A stretch of DNA of 64,000 nucleotides from Salicibibacter cibi (GTDB lineage Bacteria; Bacillota; Bacilli; Bacillales; Marinococcaceae), in contig NZ_CP054706.1 in the NCBI RefSeq assembly GCF_016495865.1, forward strand, positions 3,658,001-3,722,000, read 5' to 3'. A model generated the notes under the pieces. That model was not told where the DNA came from. It worked only from the letters and a program-made list of their open reading frames with translations, and ran no database searches. This document shows positions 20,560 to 29,470 of this stretch, piece by piece. Both the position numbers and the translations under genes were made by a program. Each line of letters opens with the position of its first letter. Within the stretch, counting starts at the first letter, position 1.

Positions 20560-22533
20560 ATGCATCAGGAAAATGCGCAAACCGATGAACAGCTGGATAA
20601 AAACCAGGAAGAATTACTTGAAAAATATGATACGGAATCCCGTCTTCGCAGTTTTAATAACCGGTTTCTCGTCATTCTTGTAACAGTTATTGCCGTGTCC
20701 ATGTCGCTCTATCATCTTATCACCGCGTTTACCGGACCACCGGTACCGATACTCGTCCATCGTGCCTTGCACGTTTCTTTTGTGCTCATCCTTGTTTTTA
20801 TGCTTTTTCCGCCAACGAAAAAAGCAAGGAGAGATCGCCTGCCGCTCTATGACATCGGGCTTGCGCTTTTATCCATCCCATCCACCATCTATTTATTCGT
20901 CAATTTTGAAGACATTGTTACTCGCGGTGGGTTGCCGATTACAGCCGACCTCATTATGGGGACGTTACTGGTCATTCTTGTTTTTGAAGCCGGCCGTCGT
21001 GTCACCGGGGCTGCGTTGCCGATTCTCGCTCTTCTTTTTATTCTTTACGCAATGTTTGGCCAAGACCTGCCGGGTATTTTCACACATCGGGGCTATGACT
21101 GGTCACAACTGGCCGAACAGTTTTACATGACGACGGAAGGCATTTTTGGCACTCCGATTGGGGTATCATCCACCTACATTATTCTCTTTATTATCTTTGG
21201 CGCTTTTTTATTAAAATCAGGAATGGGACAACTTTTCAATGATTTGGCTATGGCCATTACCGGAAAACAAAAAGGTGGGCCAGCGAAGGTATCAGTTATA
21301 GCGTCCGGCTTTCTCGGCAGCATTCAGGGTTCAGCGATTGCGAATACGGTCACCACCGGAAACTTTACCATTCCCTTGATGAAAAAAATTGGCTATCATC
21401 GCAACTTCGCCGGAGCTGTGGAATCTTCCGCTTCGGTTGGCGGTCAACTCCTGCCGCCGATTATGGGGGCTGCCGCTTTTATTATGGCGGAAACGTTAGG
21501 AGTGCCCTACACGGACATCGCTCTAATTGCCATTTTACCGGCACTCCTCTTTTACTTCGGCATTCTCACACAAGTGCATATGCGCGCAAGCAAAAATCAT
21601 TTATCCGGAATTCCGCGCGCTGAACTACCAAACATCATCGACGTTCTGAAAGCGCGCGGGCACTTGCTGTTGCCGATCTTCTTTCTCATTTATATGCTGT
21701 TCATCGCCGGTGTGACAGTTATTTATGCCGCGGCTTGGACGATTATCGTCACCATCATCGTTAGCTCGTTTCGAAAGTCCACGCGCATGAATCTTAGAGA
21801 AATGATTGACGCTTTGGAAACAGGGGCACGCACAACGGTCACCGTTGCCGTTGCCTGTGCGACAGTCGGGTTTATCGTCGGCGTTTCCAGTTTAACCGGT
21901 TTCGGCATTAACCTGGCTAATGCGATCGTTGCCATCGGTGGCGAAAGTCTATTCTTGACCCTTCTTTTCACGATGGTTGCCTGTATTGTTCTCGGGATGG
22001 GAATGCCAAGTATTCCCGCCTACATCATTACTGCGACGATGGCCGCGCCCGCACTTGTCCAGCTCGGGGTTGAGCCGATTGTTGCACACTTATTCGTGTT
22101 CTATTTCGGCATATTCGCTAACATCACACCGCCTGTGGCACTTGCAGCTTTTGCTGCGGCCGGATTATCAGGGGGAAGCCCAATGCGAACAGGTTTCCTC
22201 GCTTTGAAATTAGCGCTTGCCGGCTTTATTGTTCCGTTTATGTTTGTTTACAACGATGCGCTGTTATTGATTGACACGACCTTGCTAAATAGCATCGTCG
22301 TCATTATAACCGCGACCATCGGGGTCATTATGCTCGGCATGGCTGCAGAGCGATATTTTCTCCACAAACTCAATCTCCTCTTCAGCGGGTTAATGGCGGC
22401 CGGAGGGATTATGTTCCTCTATCCGGGCATGATGTCAGACGCTATTGGTTTGGTCATTCTCCTTTTCATCTTGGCGATCCAATTCATTTCGAAAAAACGA
22501 CAGGAGACACCTGACGTTTCAGCCGCTTCTTAG
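20560..22533 (+). CDS. TRAP transporter fused permease (DctQM type)
   Basis: 657-residue integral membrane protein combining the small (4-helix) and large (12-helix) TRAP subunits. The N-terminal ~35 residues are hydrophilic, then many hydrophobic segments with the family signatures GSIQGSAIANTVTTGNFTIP, SVGGQLLPPIMGAAAFIMAE and GMGMPSIPAYI. Sodium-driven uptake of the ligand brought by the TAXI protein is expected. ATG at 20560 with AAAGGGTG upstream; it follows DUF1850 by 17 bases, so the three genes form one operon. Confidence 0.9.
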   Translation: MHQENAQTDEQLDKNQEELLEKYDTESRLRSFNNRFLVILVTVIAVSMSLYHLITAFTGPPVPILVHRALHVSFVLILVFMLFPPTKKARRDRLPLYDIGLALLSIPSTIYLFVNFEDIVTRGGLPITADLIMGTLLVILVFEAGRRVTGAALPILALLFILYAMFGQDLPGIFTHRGYDWSQLAEQFYMTTEGIFGTPIGVSSTYIILFIIFGAFLLKSGMGQLFNDLAMAITGKQKGGPAKVSVIASGFLGSIQGSAIANTVTTGNFTIPLMKKIGYHRNFAGAVESSASVGGQLLPPIMGAAAFIMAETLGVPYTDIALIAILPALLFYFGILTQVHMRASKNHLSGIPRAELPNIIDVLKARGHLLLPIFFLIYMLFIAGVTVIYAAAWTIIVTIIVSSFRKSTRMNLREMIDALETGARTTVTVAVACATVGFIVGVSSLTGFGINLANAIVAIGGESLFLTLLFTMVACIVLGMGMPSIPAYIITATMAAPALVQLGVEPIVAHLFVFYFGIFANITPPVALAAFAAAGLSGGSPMRTGFLALKLALAGFIVPFMFVYNDALLLIDTTLLNSIVVIITATIGVIMLGMAAERYFLHKLNLLFSGLMAAGGIMFLYPGMMSDAIGLVILLFILAIQFISKKRQETPDVSAAS

Positions 22534-22688
22534 CATGATTTCAGTCCTGAAAAATGAAATATAGAGGTTATGGATACCATGAATCTACAGCATCTAGCAT
22601 ATTATGGCGTCATCGGATTGTGATGGCGTCATCCAAATGCTTTTGACCATTGAAGATAAGAAAATGACGACCAGGAGTTTCTTCCCTG

Positions 22689-22749
22689 TTAGAAAACCTT
22701 AGTAGCGCTTATGTAGGTAAGAAAGTTGATTTATACTTTCTTACCTACC
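22689..22749 (+). repeat. Dispersed hairpin repeat, copy F (left part shortened)
   Basis: TTAGAAAACC then TTATGTAGGTAAGAAAGT...ACTTTCTTACCTACC; the right-hand inverted repeat is intact with compensated bases relative to copy C (GTAGGTAAGAAAGT vs GCAGGTAAGAACGT), while the terminator-like hairpin is missing. Confidence 0.7.
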
Positions 22750-22750
22750 G

Positions 22751-22794
22751 AAAAAAGGCTTGCAAGCAACGGTCTGTTGCACGCAAGCCTTTTC
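22751..22794 (-). terminator. Strong bidirectional terminator
   Basis: GGCTTGC-AAGCAAC / GTTGC-ACGCAAGCC stem flanked by AAAAAA and TTTTCT; it closes the minus-strand gene at 22798 and can serve the TRAP operon side. Confidence 0.85.
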
Positions 22795-22797
22795 TAT

Positions 22798-23223
22798 TCA
22801 CAAGTGTATTTCTTCAGCCGTTTCCGATTCATCATCATCTCGGTATCGAATGACGGACGGGCGGCAAATGAGAACGATAAATCGTTCATCTTCAGGGCCG
22901 GTATATTGCTCGGCCACTTTTTCAGACCAAGCTTTCTTACGATCATCCGGATTTGTCGCAATTTCCGCTTCTGCTTCCACTTCGATAAACGCTTCTCCCC
23001 GCTCACGTTCTTCATAACCTAAAAGAATATGCACCCGGGGGTTCTCTTCGATATCCTCCACTTTGTGTGTGTCTTCAGCCGTGGGGGTGAAGAGCGTGAA
23101 CCCTTCGTGGTGAAACGTCATATAGCGAGCGTAAGGGCGATTATCTTTTATCGTGGACAATACACCGATCCGGTTTAGTTTCAATACCTCGGCGATGCGT
23201 TCTTTCAATTCATTGTTTGACAC
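22798..23223 (-). CDS. Pyridoxamine 5'-phosphate oxidase family protein (FMN-binding split barrel)
   Basis: 141-residue small flavoprotein-like protein. The fold is suggested by the early strands IGVLSTIKDNRPYARYMTF, then LFTPTAEDTHKVEDIEENPRVHILLGY, typical of general-stress 26-like members rather than true PdxH (it is shorter and lacks the pyridoxal phosphate site). Flavin or F420/haem binding is possible; substrate unknown. Good site GGAGGG before ATG 23223. Single-gene unit. Confidence 0.8.
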   Translation of the reverse strand: MSNNELKERIAEVLKLNRIGVLSTIKDNRPYARYMTFHHEGFTLFTPTAEDTHKVEDIEENPRVHILLGYEERERGEAFIEVEAEAEIATNPDDRKKAWSEKVAEQYTGPEDERFIVLICRPSVIRYRDDDESETAEEIHL

Positions 23224-23358
23224 GGGGAGCCCTCCTTCAACACTTGGCTATGATTACCATACCCGAAAATTTACTGTTTTACTCTCGTCCCTATGTTTTG
23301 GGTCAAGTTTTACATTCATAAGCATAAGTAAGAACAATGTCGGAGAGGAATGAGCGTT

Positions 23359-24291
23359 TTGAAAAAAATTAAAACCCATGCACTCCAACCCGGAGGCACC
23401 TTGGGGTTGGCAATGCCCTCAAGCCCCGTAAGTATGGAAACCTTGGATAGAGCGACAGCAACCGTCGAGGAACTTGGGTTTTCTGTCCGATTCGCCCGTA
23501 ATTTTGAAAAAGATAATCCCAACTTTCTAGCCGGTAGCATCAGCAGCCGCGTAGAGGAATTGCACACGTTGTTTGTTGATCCGGAAGTCGACGGCATCCT
23601 TTGCTTACGCGGAGGATACGGCAGTGCCGCCTTGCTTCCTTATCTGGATTATTCCTTAATTGCCAAGCACGCAAAATTACTGATTGGTTACAGCGATATC
23701 ACCGCATTACACCTCGCCTTCCAACAAAAAGCCAAAATGATGACGTTTCATGGACCAATGGCTACCAAACTCATTGATGCCCCTGCTTTTACGGTTGATC
23801 ATTTCATGCAAAACATAACAGGCGCACGCTGGTCGCAGCGTTTGCAAAACCCTGTCCATGAACCAATCAAAACACTTAACTATGGTGTAGCGGGCGGTAT
23901 GTTAACAGGAGGAAATTTATCCGTTATCGCCGGTCTGATCGGAACGCCATTCGAAATTGAGACGAGCGGAAAAATTCTTTTCCTCGAAGATGTAGGGGAG
24001 GAACCTTATAAAGTGGACCGAGTGCTTACTCAATTGGCATTGGCGGGAAAATTGCAAGATGCTGCGGGCTTTATGCTCGGCACGTGTAAACATTGCGCAT
24101 CAAAAGATTACCCGAAAGGGGATCACGTCCTTGCCGTTTGTGAACGAATTCTTGCCCCCTACGGAAAACCAAGCGTCTATAATGTGCAAGCCGGGCACGG
24201 GCCTTATCAACTGACGCTTCCACTCGGCGCGTATGTCCATGTCAACGCGACACATCAACAGATCGATGTTCTTGAAAGCGCGGTGATTTAA
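23359..24291 (+). CDS. S66 family LD-carboxypeptidase (LdcA/MccF-like)
   Basis: 310-residue serine peptidase. The nucleophile is in the GYSDITAL motif (after LIGYSD), the catalytic Glu and His in FLEDVGEEPYKVDR and NVQAGHGPYQ. LdcA recycles murein tetrapeptides by removing the terminal D-alanine; MccF relatives cleave other amide bonds. TTG at 23359 is taken as start since GGAGAGG is 10 bases upstream; ATG at 23350 abuts that site. Its TAA overlaps the ATG of the M20 gene (TAATG), so the pair is translationally coupled and may break down cell-wall or imported peptides together. Confidence 0.85.
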   Translation: MKKIKTHALQPGGTLGLAMPSSPVSMETLDRATATVEELGFSVRFARNFEKDNPNFLAGSISSRVEELHTLFVDPEVDGILCLRGGYGSAALLPYLDYSLIAKHAKLLIGYSDITALHLAFQQKAKMMTFHGPMATKLIDAPAFTVDHFMQNITGARWSQRLQNPVHEPIKTLNYGVAGGMLTGGNLSVIAGLIGTPFEIETSGKILFLEDVGEEPYKVDRVLTQLALAGKLQDAAGFMLGTCKHCASKDYPKGDHVLAVCERILAPYGKPSVYNVQAGHGPYQLTLPLGAYVHVNATHQQIDVLESAVI

Positions 24292-25469
24292 TGATTAGAA
24301 AAGAGGCTGAACAGTTATTGCCTTGGCTTTCCGGGATTCGACGTGATTTTCACATGTACCCCGAACTGGGAATGGAAGAATATCGCACCATGGATAAAAT
24401 CGCCGGGTATTTACATGATCTTAACATTCCCTATGAAAAAAACATTGCCAACACCGGTGTTGTAGGGATGATCGAAGGCAGCAACCCTGACGGGAAAACG
24501 ATTGCACTCAGGGCGGATATGGACGCGCTCCCCATTTATGAAAATGATGTCCCCTATCGCTCAAGGCATGAAGGCAAGATGCATGCCTGCGGCCATGATG
24601 CCCATATGACGATTTTACTCGGTGCTGCTTGTATGCTCGCGTCTGCTCGCGACGAGCTACCCGGAAACGTGAAGTTGCTTTTCCAACCCGCCGAAGAAAC
24701 CGTTGGCGGTGCCGCGCCCATGATTAAGGAAGGTGTACTTGAAAATCCCCGTGTTGATGCGGTGCTCGGCTTGCACGTAGCTCCCGAATTGCCGGTTGGG
24801 AGCGTCGGTGTCAAATACGGGCAAATGAACGCATCGTCAGACGCGCTCGTGCTTACCGTGCATGGAGAAGGAGCCCATGCCGCTTACCCTGCCGGCGGAA
24901 AGGACGCCATCGTCATCGCCGCCCAAATCATTTCCGCCCTGCAAACCGTCGTGAGCCGCAATGTCGATGCCCGTGAAAGTGCGGTCGTTACGTTTGGCAC
25001 AATATCCGGTGGCACACAGCCTAATATCATTGCAGACCGCGTTCATCTTCAAGGCACGATGCGGACACTGGATCCGAAGACTCGCGCGGGCGCACTCGAT
25101 CGCATCCAAGAAACGGTGAAAAATGTGGCAAAAGGATTGGGCGGCAGCGCTGAGCTCGCCATCGAGCCGGGTTACACAGCGCTCATTAATAATGGGAGAA
25201 TGGTCGATCTCGTCAAAGGGGTAGGTGTTGAGCTTCTCGGCGAAGAAAACGTGACGTTCATCCCAAAACCGAGCCTAGGCGTTGAAGATTTTTCTTTTTT
25301 TGCGGCGGAGGTGCCTGGCGTATTTTACCGATTGGGTGTCCGCAATGAAGAAAAAGGAATCATTCATGGCGGACACACACCACGCTTTGACATCGACGAG
25401 CACGCATTGGCGGTAGGCGCGGCGATGCAGGCGGGAAATGTATGGCGGTTTTTTCGGCAACAGGGGTGA
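24291..25469 (+). CDS. M20 family amidohydrolase (N-acyl amino acid / hippurate hydrolase type)
   Basis: 392-residue cytoplasmic metallopeptidase. Metal ligands are in RRDFHMYPELGMEEY, MHACGHDAHM and AEETVGGAAPM, and the C-terminal glutamate/histidine in PSLGVEDFSFF and GGHTPRFD, the M20D pattern. Members remove acyl groups from amino acids or act on amino-acid conjugates. Overlaps the S66 gene by one base. No transporter is in the unit. Confidence 0.88.
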   Translation: MIRKEAEQLLPWLSGIRRDFHMYPELGMEEYRTMDKIAGYLHDLNIPYEKNIANTGVVGMIEGSNPDGKTIALRADMDALPIYENDVPYRSRHEGKMHACGHDAHMTILLGAACMLASARDELPGNVKLLFQPAEETVGGAAPMIKEGVLENPRVDAVLGLHVAPELPVGSVGVKYGQMNASSDALVLTVHGEGAHAAYPAGGKDAIVIAAQIISALQTVVSRNVDARESAVVTFGTISGGTQPNIIADRVHLQGTMRTLDPKTRAGALDRIQETVKNVAKGLGGSAELAIEPGYTALINNGRMVDLVKGVGVELLGEENVTFIPKPSLGVEDFSFFAAEVPGVFYRLGVRNEEKGIIHGGHTPRFDIDEHALAVGAAMQAGNVWRFFRQQG

Positions 25470-25557
25470 AGATAACGACCTGGTAAATGAAGACAAAACC
25501 ACAGACTATGCGATAATATTGTCCTCAAATTTCTTTTTAGTTGACTTATTCAACTGT

Positions 25558-25586
25558 TTGGTATACCTTCAGCATAAGGGTATGAT
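25558..25586 (+). promoter_or_regulatory. Promoter of small hydrophobic peptide gene
   Basis: TTGGTA (25558-25563), 17-base spacer, TATGAT (25581-25586). The -10 lies in AAGGGTATGATAA (25576-25588), which is repeated exactly, inverted, in the antisense promoter at 25822-25834. Confidence 0.55.
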
Positions 25587-25622
25587 AATTGCCCTGCCCT
25601 CTTTAGAAAGGGGGTGATAATA

Positions 25623-25793
25623 GTGGACGAGATTGGGCTTCTAACGGCTATTGTTAGTCTCATTACGGCAACCGTCGGCTTTGTTACTGCAAACATGACG
25701 GCGTATCTGGAGTTACGTAGCCAAAAAGAAAAGAATCCAACTCCGCGCCAATCGGAGAAGGATTCAAAAACACCAGAGGATAAAGGGGATTAG
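25623..25793 (+). CDS. Small hydrophobic peptide, candidate type I toxin
   Basis: 56-residue peptide: one predicted membrane helix (residues ~5-28, LLTAIVSLITATVGFVTA) followed by a long charged tail (KEKNPTPRQSEKDSKT). GTG start with AAAGGGGGTGAT upstream; that ribosome site can pair with CCTCTTT just before it (CCTCTTT-AG-AAAGGGGG), so initiation is likely masked by a hairpin. A convergent promoter directs an antisense RNA against its 3' half. Size, hydrophobicity, masked ribosome site and antisense RNA are hallmarks of type I toxins such as TxpA or BsrG, though I recognise no family in the sequence. A holin-like or unrelated small membrane protein is the alternative. Confidence 0.6.
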   Translation: MDEIGLLTAIVSLITATVGFVTANMTAYLELRSQKEKNPTPRQSEKDSKTPEDKGD

Positions 25794-25817
25794 TTCCCCT
25801 TCCTCACCACTATTATA
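25722..25817 (-). ncRNA. Predicted antisense RNA (antitoxin) opposite the small peptide gene
   Basis: About 95 nt from a start near 25817 to a terminator formed on the minus strand by CTCCG (25757-25753) / CGGAG (25745-25741) and the following T-rich run TTCTTTTCTTTTTT. It would be fully complementary to the 3' half of the peptide mRNA. Extent is inferred from promoter and terminator positions only. Confidence 0.5.
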
Positions 25818-25823
25818 TGCTTT

Positions 25824-25853
25824 ATCATACCCTTGCAATACTAAAATTGTCAA
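25824..25853 (-). promoter_or_regulatory. Strong convergent promoter for antisense RNA
   Basis: Minus strand consensus TTGACA (25853-25848), 18-base spacer, TATGAT (25829-25824). The -35 is better than that of the peptide promoter, fitting an excess of antisense RNA. Confidence 0.6.
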
Positions 25854-26012
25854 GGAGTTGATCTGATGAGCTTTTTGCGTTGTAAGAATTTTTTCGTTTT
25901 AGGCGTAAAGACAGCACCAGGTTTTACCTAGCTTTTTTGCTAAAATCGCTTTGAAATTCCCTTACACGAACAATAGTCGGTATTGATCGAATATTGTTCG
26001 GTTTTATGCTCT

Positions 26013-26041
26013 AAAAAGGACACACAGGTATCCTGTTGTCC
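26013..26041 (-). terminator. Transposase terminator
   Basis: Minus strand GGACAACAGG-ATA-CCTGTGTGTCC followed by TTTTT, 44 bases beyond the transposase stop. Confidence 0.75.
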
Positions 26042-26084
26042 ACAGAGCCTTTTTAAAAATCCGCCTTCTCCACATGTGGATTAC

Positions 26085-27377
26085 TCAGGACACCAGGCTT
26101 CGCATTTTTTCCGGTCGCCCTTCCTGGTTATGACCGATAGCCATTGCCAACATGGTGCACAGGGCTAACCCGGTTTTCATTTTCATCTTCTTTTGCCCGC
26201 GCGTGGTATGCTGTTCGAAGCCAAAAGAAACATCAAGCCGGCTGTTCACGCGCTCCACGGCCGTTCGTTTCGCGTATTCCTTCTTCCATGTGTAACTGGC
26301 TCGATCGATCGGTGTGAATATCCGACGGTCTTTTTTGAGCGGAATCCGAATCCCTTGGGCAACCGGACACTCCGCTTGCCCTTCACAGGTGATGCCATAT
26401 TGCTTGGCCGGGCAACGCTTCTTGAGGTTTTTCCGATCTTTTTCGAAGCCTCCATTTGCCATCTCGCGCTCTTTCCCGGTCGCTGGGCAGTGGCAGTACA
26501 CCGTACCTTTGTAATCATGAGTGACATTCTCAATGTCCATTAATTGACGGGTTTCATCGCCATCTTTCCACATGTTCCGGATATCAATCACAGGCTTGAT
26601 ACGATGATCATCCCACAGCCTCTCAAGCATTTTGGTGTCATCGTAACCGCGATCACCGGCAAGTGTTTCTGCTTGCTCCAAGATCCAAGGCCGTTCCTTT
26701 GTCAGATCCTTGATCATATCATGACCGGCGTTAATATCGGGAACCGATGCTTTCGTGACTGAATAAGCCACAGGCAACTCATAGGCCGCATCAACGATCA
26801 GATGGATTTGATAGCCGAACCATTTAACGACTTTAGTCCAGATCGTCCCGTCTTTGTGCTTCCCCTTATACGCTTTCTTTCCAAAATCGGCATCGGTATC
26901 ACGGCGCCCGTCGGGGTCCTCATGCTTATTTTTACCCTTTGCAAAAGATTCGACCGCCTTGCCATCGATCGCAAGCGACTTCCCGAAATCAGGAAGGAGA
27001 TCGCTCAACTGTTCCACCATCGTTTCAAAGATCGCTTCTACCTTTGATTCGTGTGCCAAAAGCTTTTTGAGGAAACGCGTATACACATAAGCAGGGGGAA
27101 CGTTATGAAGGCCACACAATGCACGTAGTTGCCCATTGCGGCTCAATTCCCGACGTAATGATTCAATCGTTGTATGCTCAAAGACAACCCCTGCAAGCAT
27201 CGAATTCCAAACCGCGCGAACAGGGTAGTCATTGCGGCCTTTATATCGTTCTTTCTCCAACGTTTTCATCAACGCTTCATCCGGCAAATAGTCCAGCACC
27301 AAACGTAAACGTTCTAAATCTCCGAGATCCTCAAGATCTTCCTACGAAAATAAACTCATTTGTGGTATAATAGCCAT
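26085..27377 (-). pseudogene. IS transposase (IS1182/IS5-like DDE, DUF772 type) with early stop codon
   Basis: The reading frame starts at ATG 27377 (MAIIPQMSLFS) with GGAGGGG upstream and runs 430 codons, but codon 12 is TAG (27344-27342); relatives usually have Trp (TGG) here. The rest is intact: DUF772-like N-terminus, DDE residues in LAIDGKAVES, LAGDRGYDD and KRTAVERVNSRLD, and a cysteine-rich insert (YCHCPATGK...RCPAKQYG). Restart at TTG/GTG codons around residue 28 cannot be excluded, so activity may not be fully lost. Family name is tentative; no complete terminal repeats were identified. Confidence 0.8.
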
Positions 27378-27512
27378 AACAGGTGACCCCTCCATTCCAG
27401 TGTTCAATTGTTTGGCTATAACCATTGTAACCTACTGGCGGCGCGGTTTCACCTGTTTTTTATGCTTTGGGGTCGATTTTTCAAACATAATGCTTTTGGA
27501 CGTCGCTAAGCC

Positions 27513-27710
27513 CATGAGTATATTGAATTTTGGGGGAAAGTTTATTTTCTCCTTACCCTTAGCCGTTACGTGGCAAGGATTCTGGAACAGCGCAATTAGC
27601 TCCTGATGTATATGGCGACGATTACTATTTCCATTGTTTCCATGCTGATCAGCCTGTGGACATTTATGATTTTATATAAAACACGCTGGAAGCGAAAGAA
27701 AAATAGCTAA
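27513..27710 (+). other. Two tiny overlapping frames with a TGATG junction
   Basis: A 30-codon frame (MSILNFGG..., 27513-27606) ends in TGATG and a 34-codon frame starts on that ATG (27606-27710). The second product has one membrane helix (ITISIVSMLISLWTFMIL) and a basic tail RWKRKKNS. Neither has a good ribosome site of its own, but the overlap suggests coupling. They may be remnants of a longer gene cut by the nearby IS or a real small membrane peptide pair. Confidence 0.3.
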
Positions 27711-27729
27711 TGTAACCGAGGTGATTTGA

Positions 27730-27954
27730 ATGACTTCAAAACAACCTGTGCAATACTATGGACTTAAAGAATTTGCCGACTTTGCTAAAGAAGAAGGATT
27801 GGAATACAGTACAAGGCATTTATCCGTATACAAAGGAAGGGGGATGCTCCCTGAACCGACCGTATTGATTGGAGATAAAGCAGGATGGACCAGAGAACAA
27901 ATTAATGAATGGATCAAGCAGACGACAAACGCAAAAGAATGGGGCGAAAAATAA
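27730..27954 (+). CDS. Small helix-turn-helix protein (AlpA/MerR-like fold)
   Basis: 74-residue protein with a winged-helix-like DNA-binding pattern: YYGLKEFADFAKEEG then STRHLSVYKGRGMLPEP and WTREQINEWIKQ, the layout of AlpA/excisionase-type and MerR N-terminal domains (helix-turn-helix plus a wing selecting the PEP turn). Ribosome site GAGGTGATTTGA. Such proteins often belong to mobile elements or small regulatory units; no integrase is nearby. Confidence 0.6.
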   Translation: MTSKQPVQYYGLKEFADFAKEEGLEYSTRHLSVYKGRGMLPEPTVLIGDKAGWTREQINEWIKQTTNAKEWGEK

Positions 27955-28007
27955 ACAGCGGAATATTGTGTACTTCGTTTTCATCTTCAGTCGGGGGTCA
28001 CAAAGCG

Positions 28008-28652
28008 TCATGCCTGTTTTGAAGGGAAGACAGTATACGACCAAGAATAGATCGTATCCACCACAAGAACAATTCCCCAGAGCATGGAAACACTATACAT
28101 GAATTCATTTGCATACGGGGATGTATGATAATGACCGCTCTCCAACCAGGAAAAATCCGTCAAATAAACGGTGGCTTCTTCAAAACTCCCTACACTTAAC
28201 CCCCAGAAAACGATTTGCACAAGCAAGAAAACAACAATGTGGGCGAGTGACGAATAGCGGTATTTTCGCGCGATGTGAACAGGGTCCTTTTGTTTTGCCA
28301 TCTGCTCTCGGTCCCTACTCGTTAATAGGTCTACGCCACGAAAATCACCGATTTTACCTCGCATCCACCGATCAACCTTTTTGAAATCTTGAATGCCGAA
28401 AGTAATGGCATATAAAACGAAAATGCTGATAATGATCTGAAACTGAGAAATTTCACCGGTTTCCCGGTAAAGGGTCCACGCTAACACTGCTTCAAACCCG
28501 GTTAATCCCACAAACAAAAATAGAAAAAATAAACTAAACGAACGCTTATTAAAGAAATAACGTATCACGCCAAAAAGCAAGATAGCCAGCAACGACAGAA
28601 TTTCAGCAGTAATAAATAAATGCCATTGATATGTTACTAATACATCGATCAT
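28008..28652 (-). CDS. Integral membrane protein of unknown function
   Basis: 214 residues with about five or six membrane segments (IL LFGVIRYFF, FFLFLFVGLTGF, IIISIFVLYAITFG, IVVFLLVQIVFWGL, MLWGIVLVVDTIYSW) and a conserved-looking cytoplasmic loop VDRWMRGKIGDFRGVDLL. It starts 12 bases after the merR gene's original stop, with GGAG upstream, so it is probably the target or partner of that regulator. Not recognised. Confidence 0.65.
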   Translation of the reverse strand: MIDVLVTYQWHLFITAEILSLLAILLFGVIRYFFNKRSFSLFFLFLFVGLTGFEAVLAWTLYRETGEISQFQIIISIFVLYAITFGIQDFKKVDRWMRGKIGDFRGVDLLTSRDREQMAKQKDPVHIARKYRYSSLAHIVVFLLVQIVFWGLSVGSFEEATVYLTDFSWLESGHYHTSPYANEFMYSVSMLWGIVLVVDTIYSWSYTVFPSKQA

Positions 28653-28664
28653 CGGTTCACTCCA

Positions 28665-29403
28665 TTACTTATCATGTTCCTGCTCATAAACATCAAAAGC
28701 CCGCTCAATAAATTCCAGAAATTCACGATCCATCGGATATAGCCCCATTTGTTGCGACTGCTCAGGGGATTTGCGAACGTCCCACACTTTGTCCAGAAAA
28801 TCAGGCACATCTCCAAATGCTTCTTCCGTTTTTTCCCCCCATCCGCCGTATAATGCGTTGTACGGAAGAGGCCCTCGCCCCCTTTGGCATATGCCGTTTC
28901 AATTGTCCCAACAACGCCACCCACTCCAGAGAATCGGGATCATCCTTGTTCACATTCGGGAGACGATCCAGCAGGTTCATTTCATTTTCATCGAAGCGCT
29001 CTTCCCGAAAAGACTGTTTTTTATTTCCGGTTAATTTAATCAACTGTTCGATCTTCGCTGGGCTCACTTCCCCTTCCATGGCAATGACGTGCATCATCCC
29101 CCGTATGGAGGATTCCATTTTCTTTAATTTTTTCTGCTCGTTCCGGACATGCGCCATCTGATTTTTTAACCCGGTCACCCAATCCCATTCCGGATTTTCC
29201 AAGATGTCCTGAATCTCTTGCAACTTGAAACCGATGGTTTTAAAAAACTGAATTTGTTGCAGTTTTTTTAACTCTTCTTTACTATACACTCGATGCCCAC
29301 CGGACGTTTTAGTATAAGGTTTCAATAAACCAATATGGTCGTAATAGCGTAATGTACGGACGGTTATCCCCGTTTGGTTCGTCATTTCTTGGATAGGGAT
29401 CAT
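28665..29403 (-). pseudogene. MerR family regulator disrupted by a one-base frameshift
   Basis: The N-terminal 190 residues are a good MerR protein: MIPIQEMTNQTGITVRTLRYYDHIGLL, then a dimerisation helix. At a G6A6 run (28829-28840) the frame is lost and translation ends after a few codons; dropping one base from the run restores a frame reading MGEKTEEAFGDVPDFLDKVW ... EQEHDK and ending at TAA 28667-28665. So the coding sequence is broken by one extra base in a homopolymer. A sequencing error is a real alternative. The intact protein would be about 245 residues. ATG 29403 has GGAG upstream. Confidence 0.75.
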
Positions 29404-29470
29404 GGAAAGCTCCTTTCTCATCTTTATAATAAAGGATGACGTTGCGTCATTTTCAAGCTTTTTTATGTAT

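Larger units (their letters stand above)
22534..22797. other. Intergenic region with repeat copy F
   Basis: No gene. The first half has a repeated GGCGTCAT-C-ATTGTGATGGCGTCAT stretch of no clear role; the second half is repeat copy F and a terminator. Confidence 0.5.
25794..26084. other. Region between peptide locus and insertion sequence
   Basis: Holds the antisense promoter, a 21-codon frame at 25866 with AAGGAG upstream (MSFLRCKNFF..., not convincing) and the transposase terminator. The exact IS boundary could not be set; no clear terminal repeats were found. Confidence 0.4.

Noticed and set aside
25866-25931. 21-codon frame MSFLRCKNFF after AAGGAG
   Set aside because: Very short, overlaps the antisense promoter, no hydrophobic or conserved feature.
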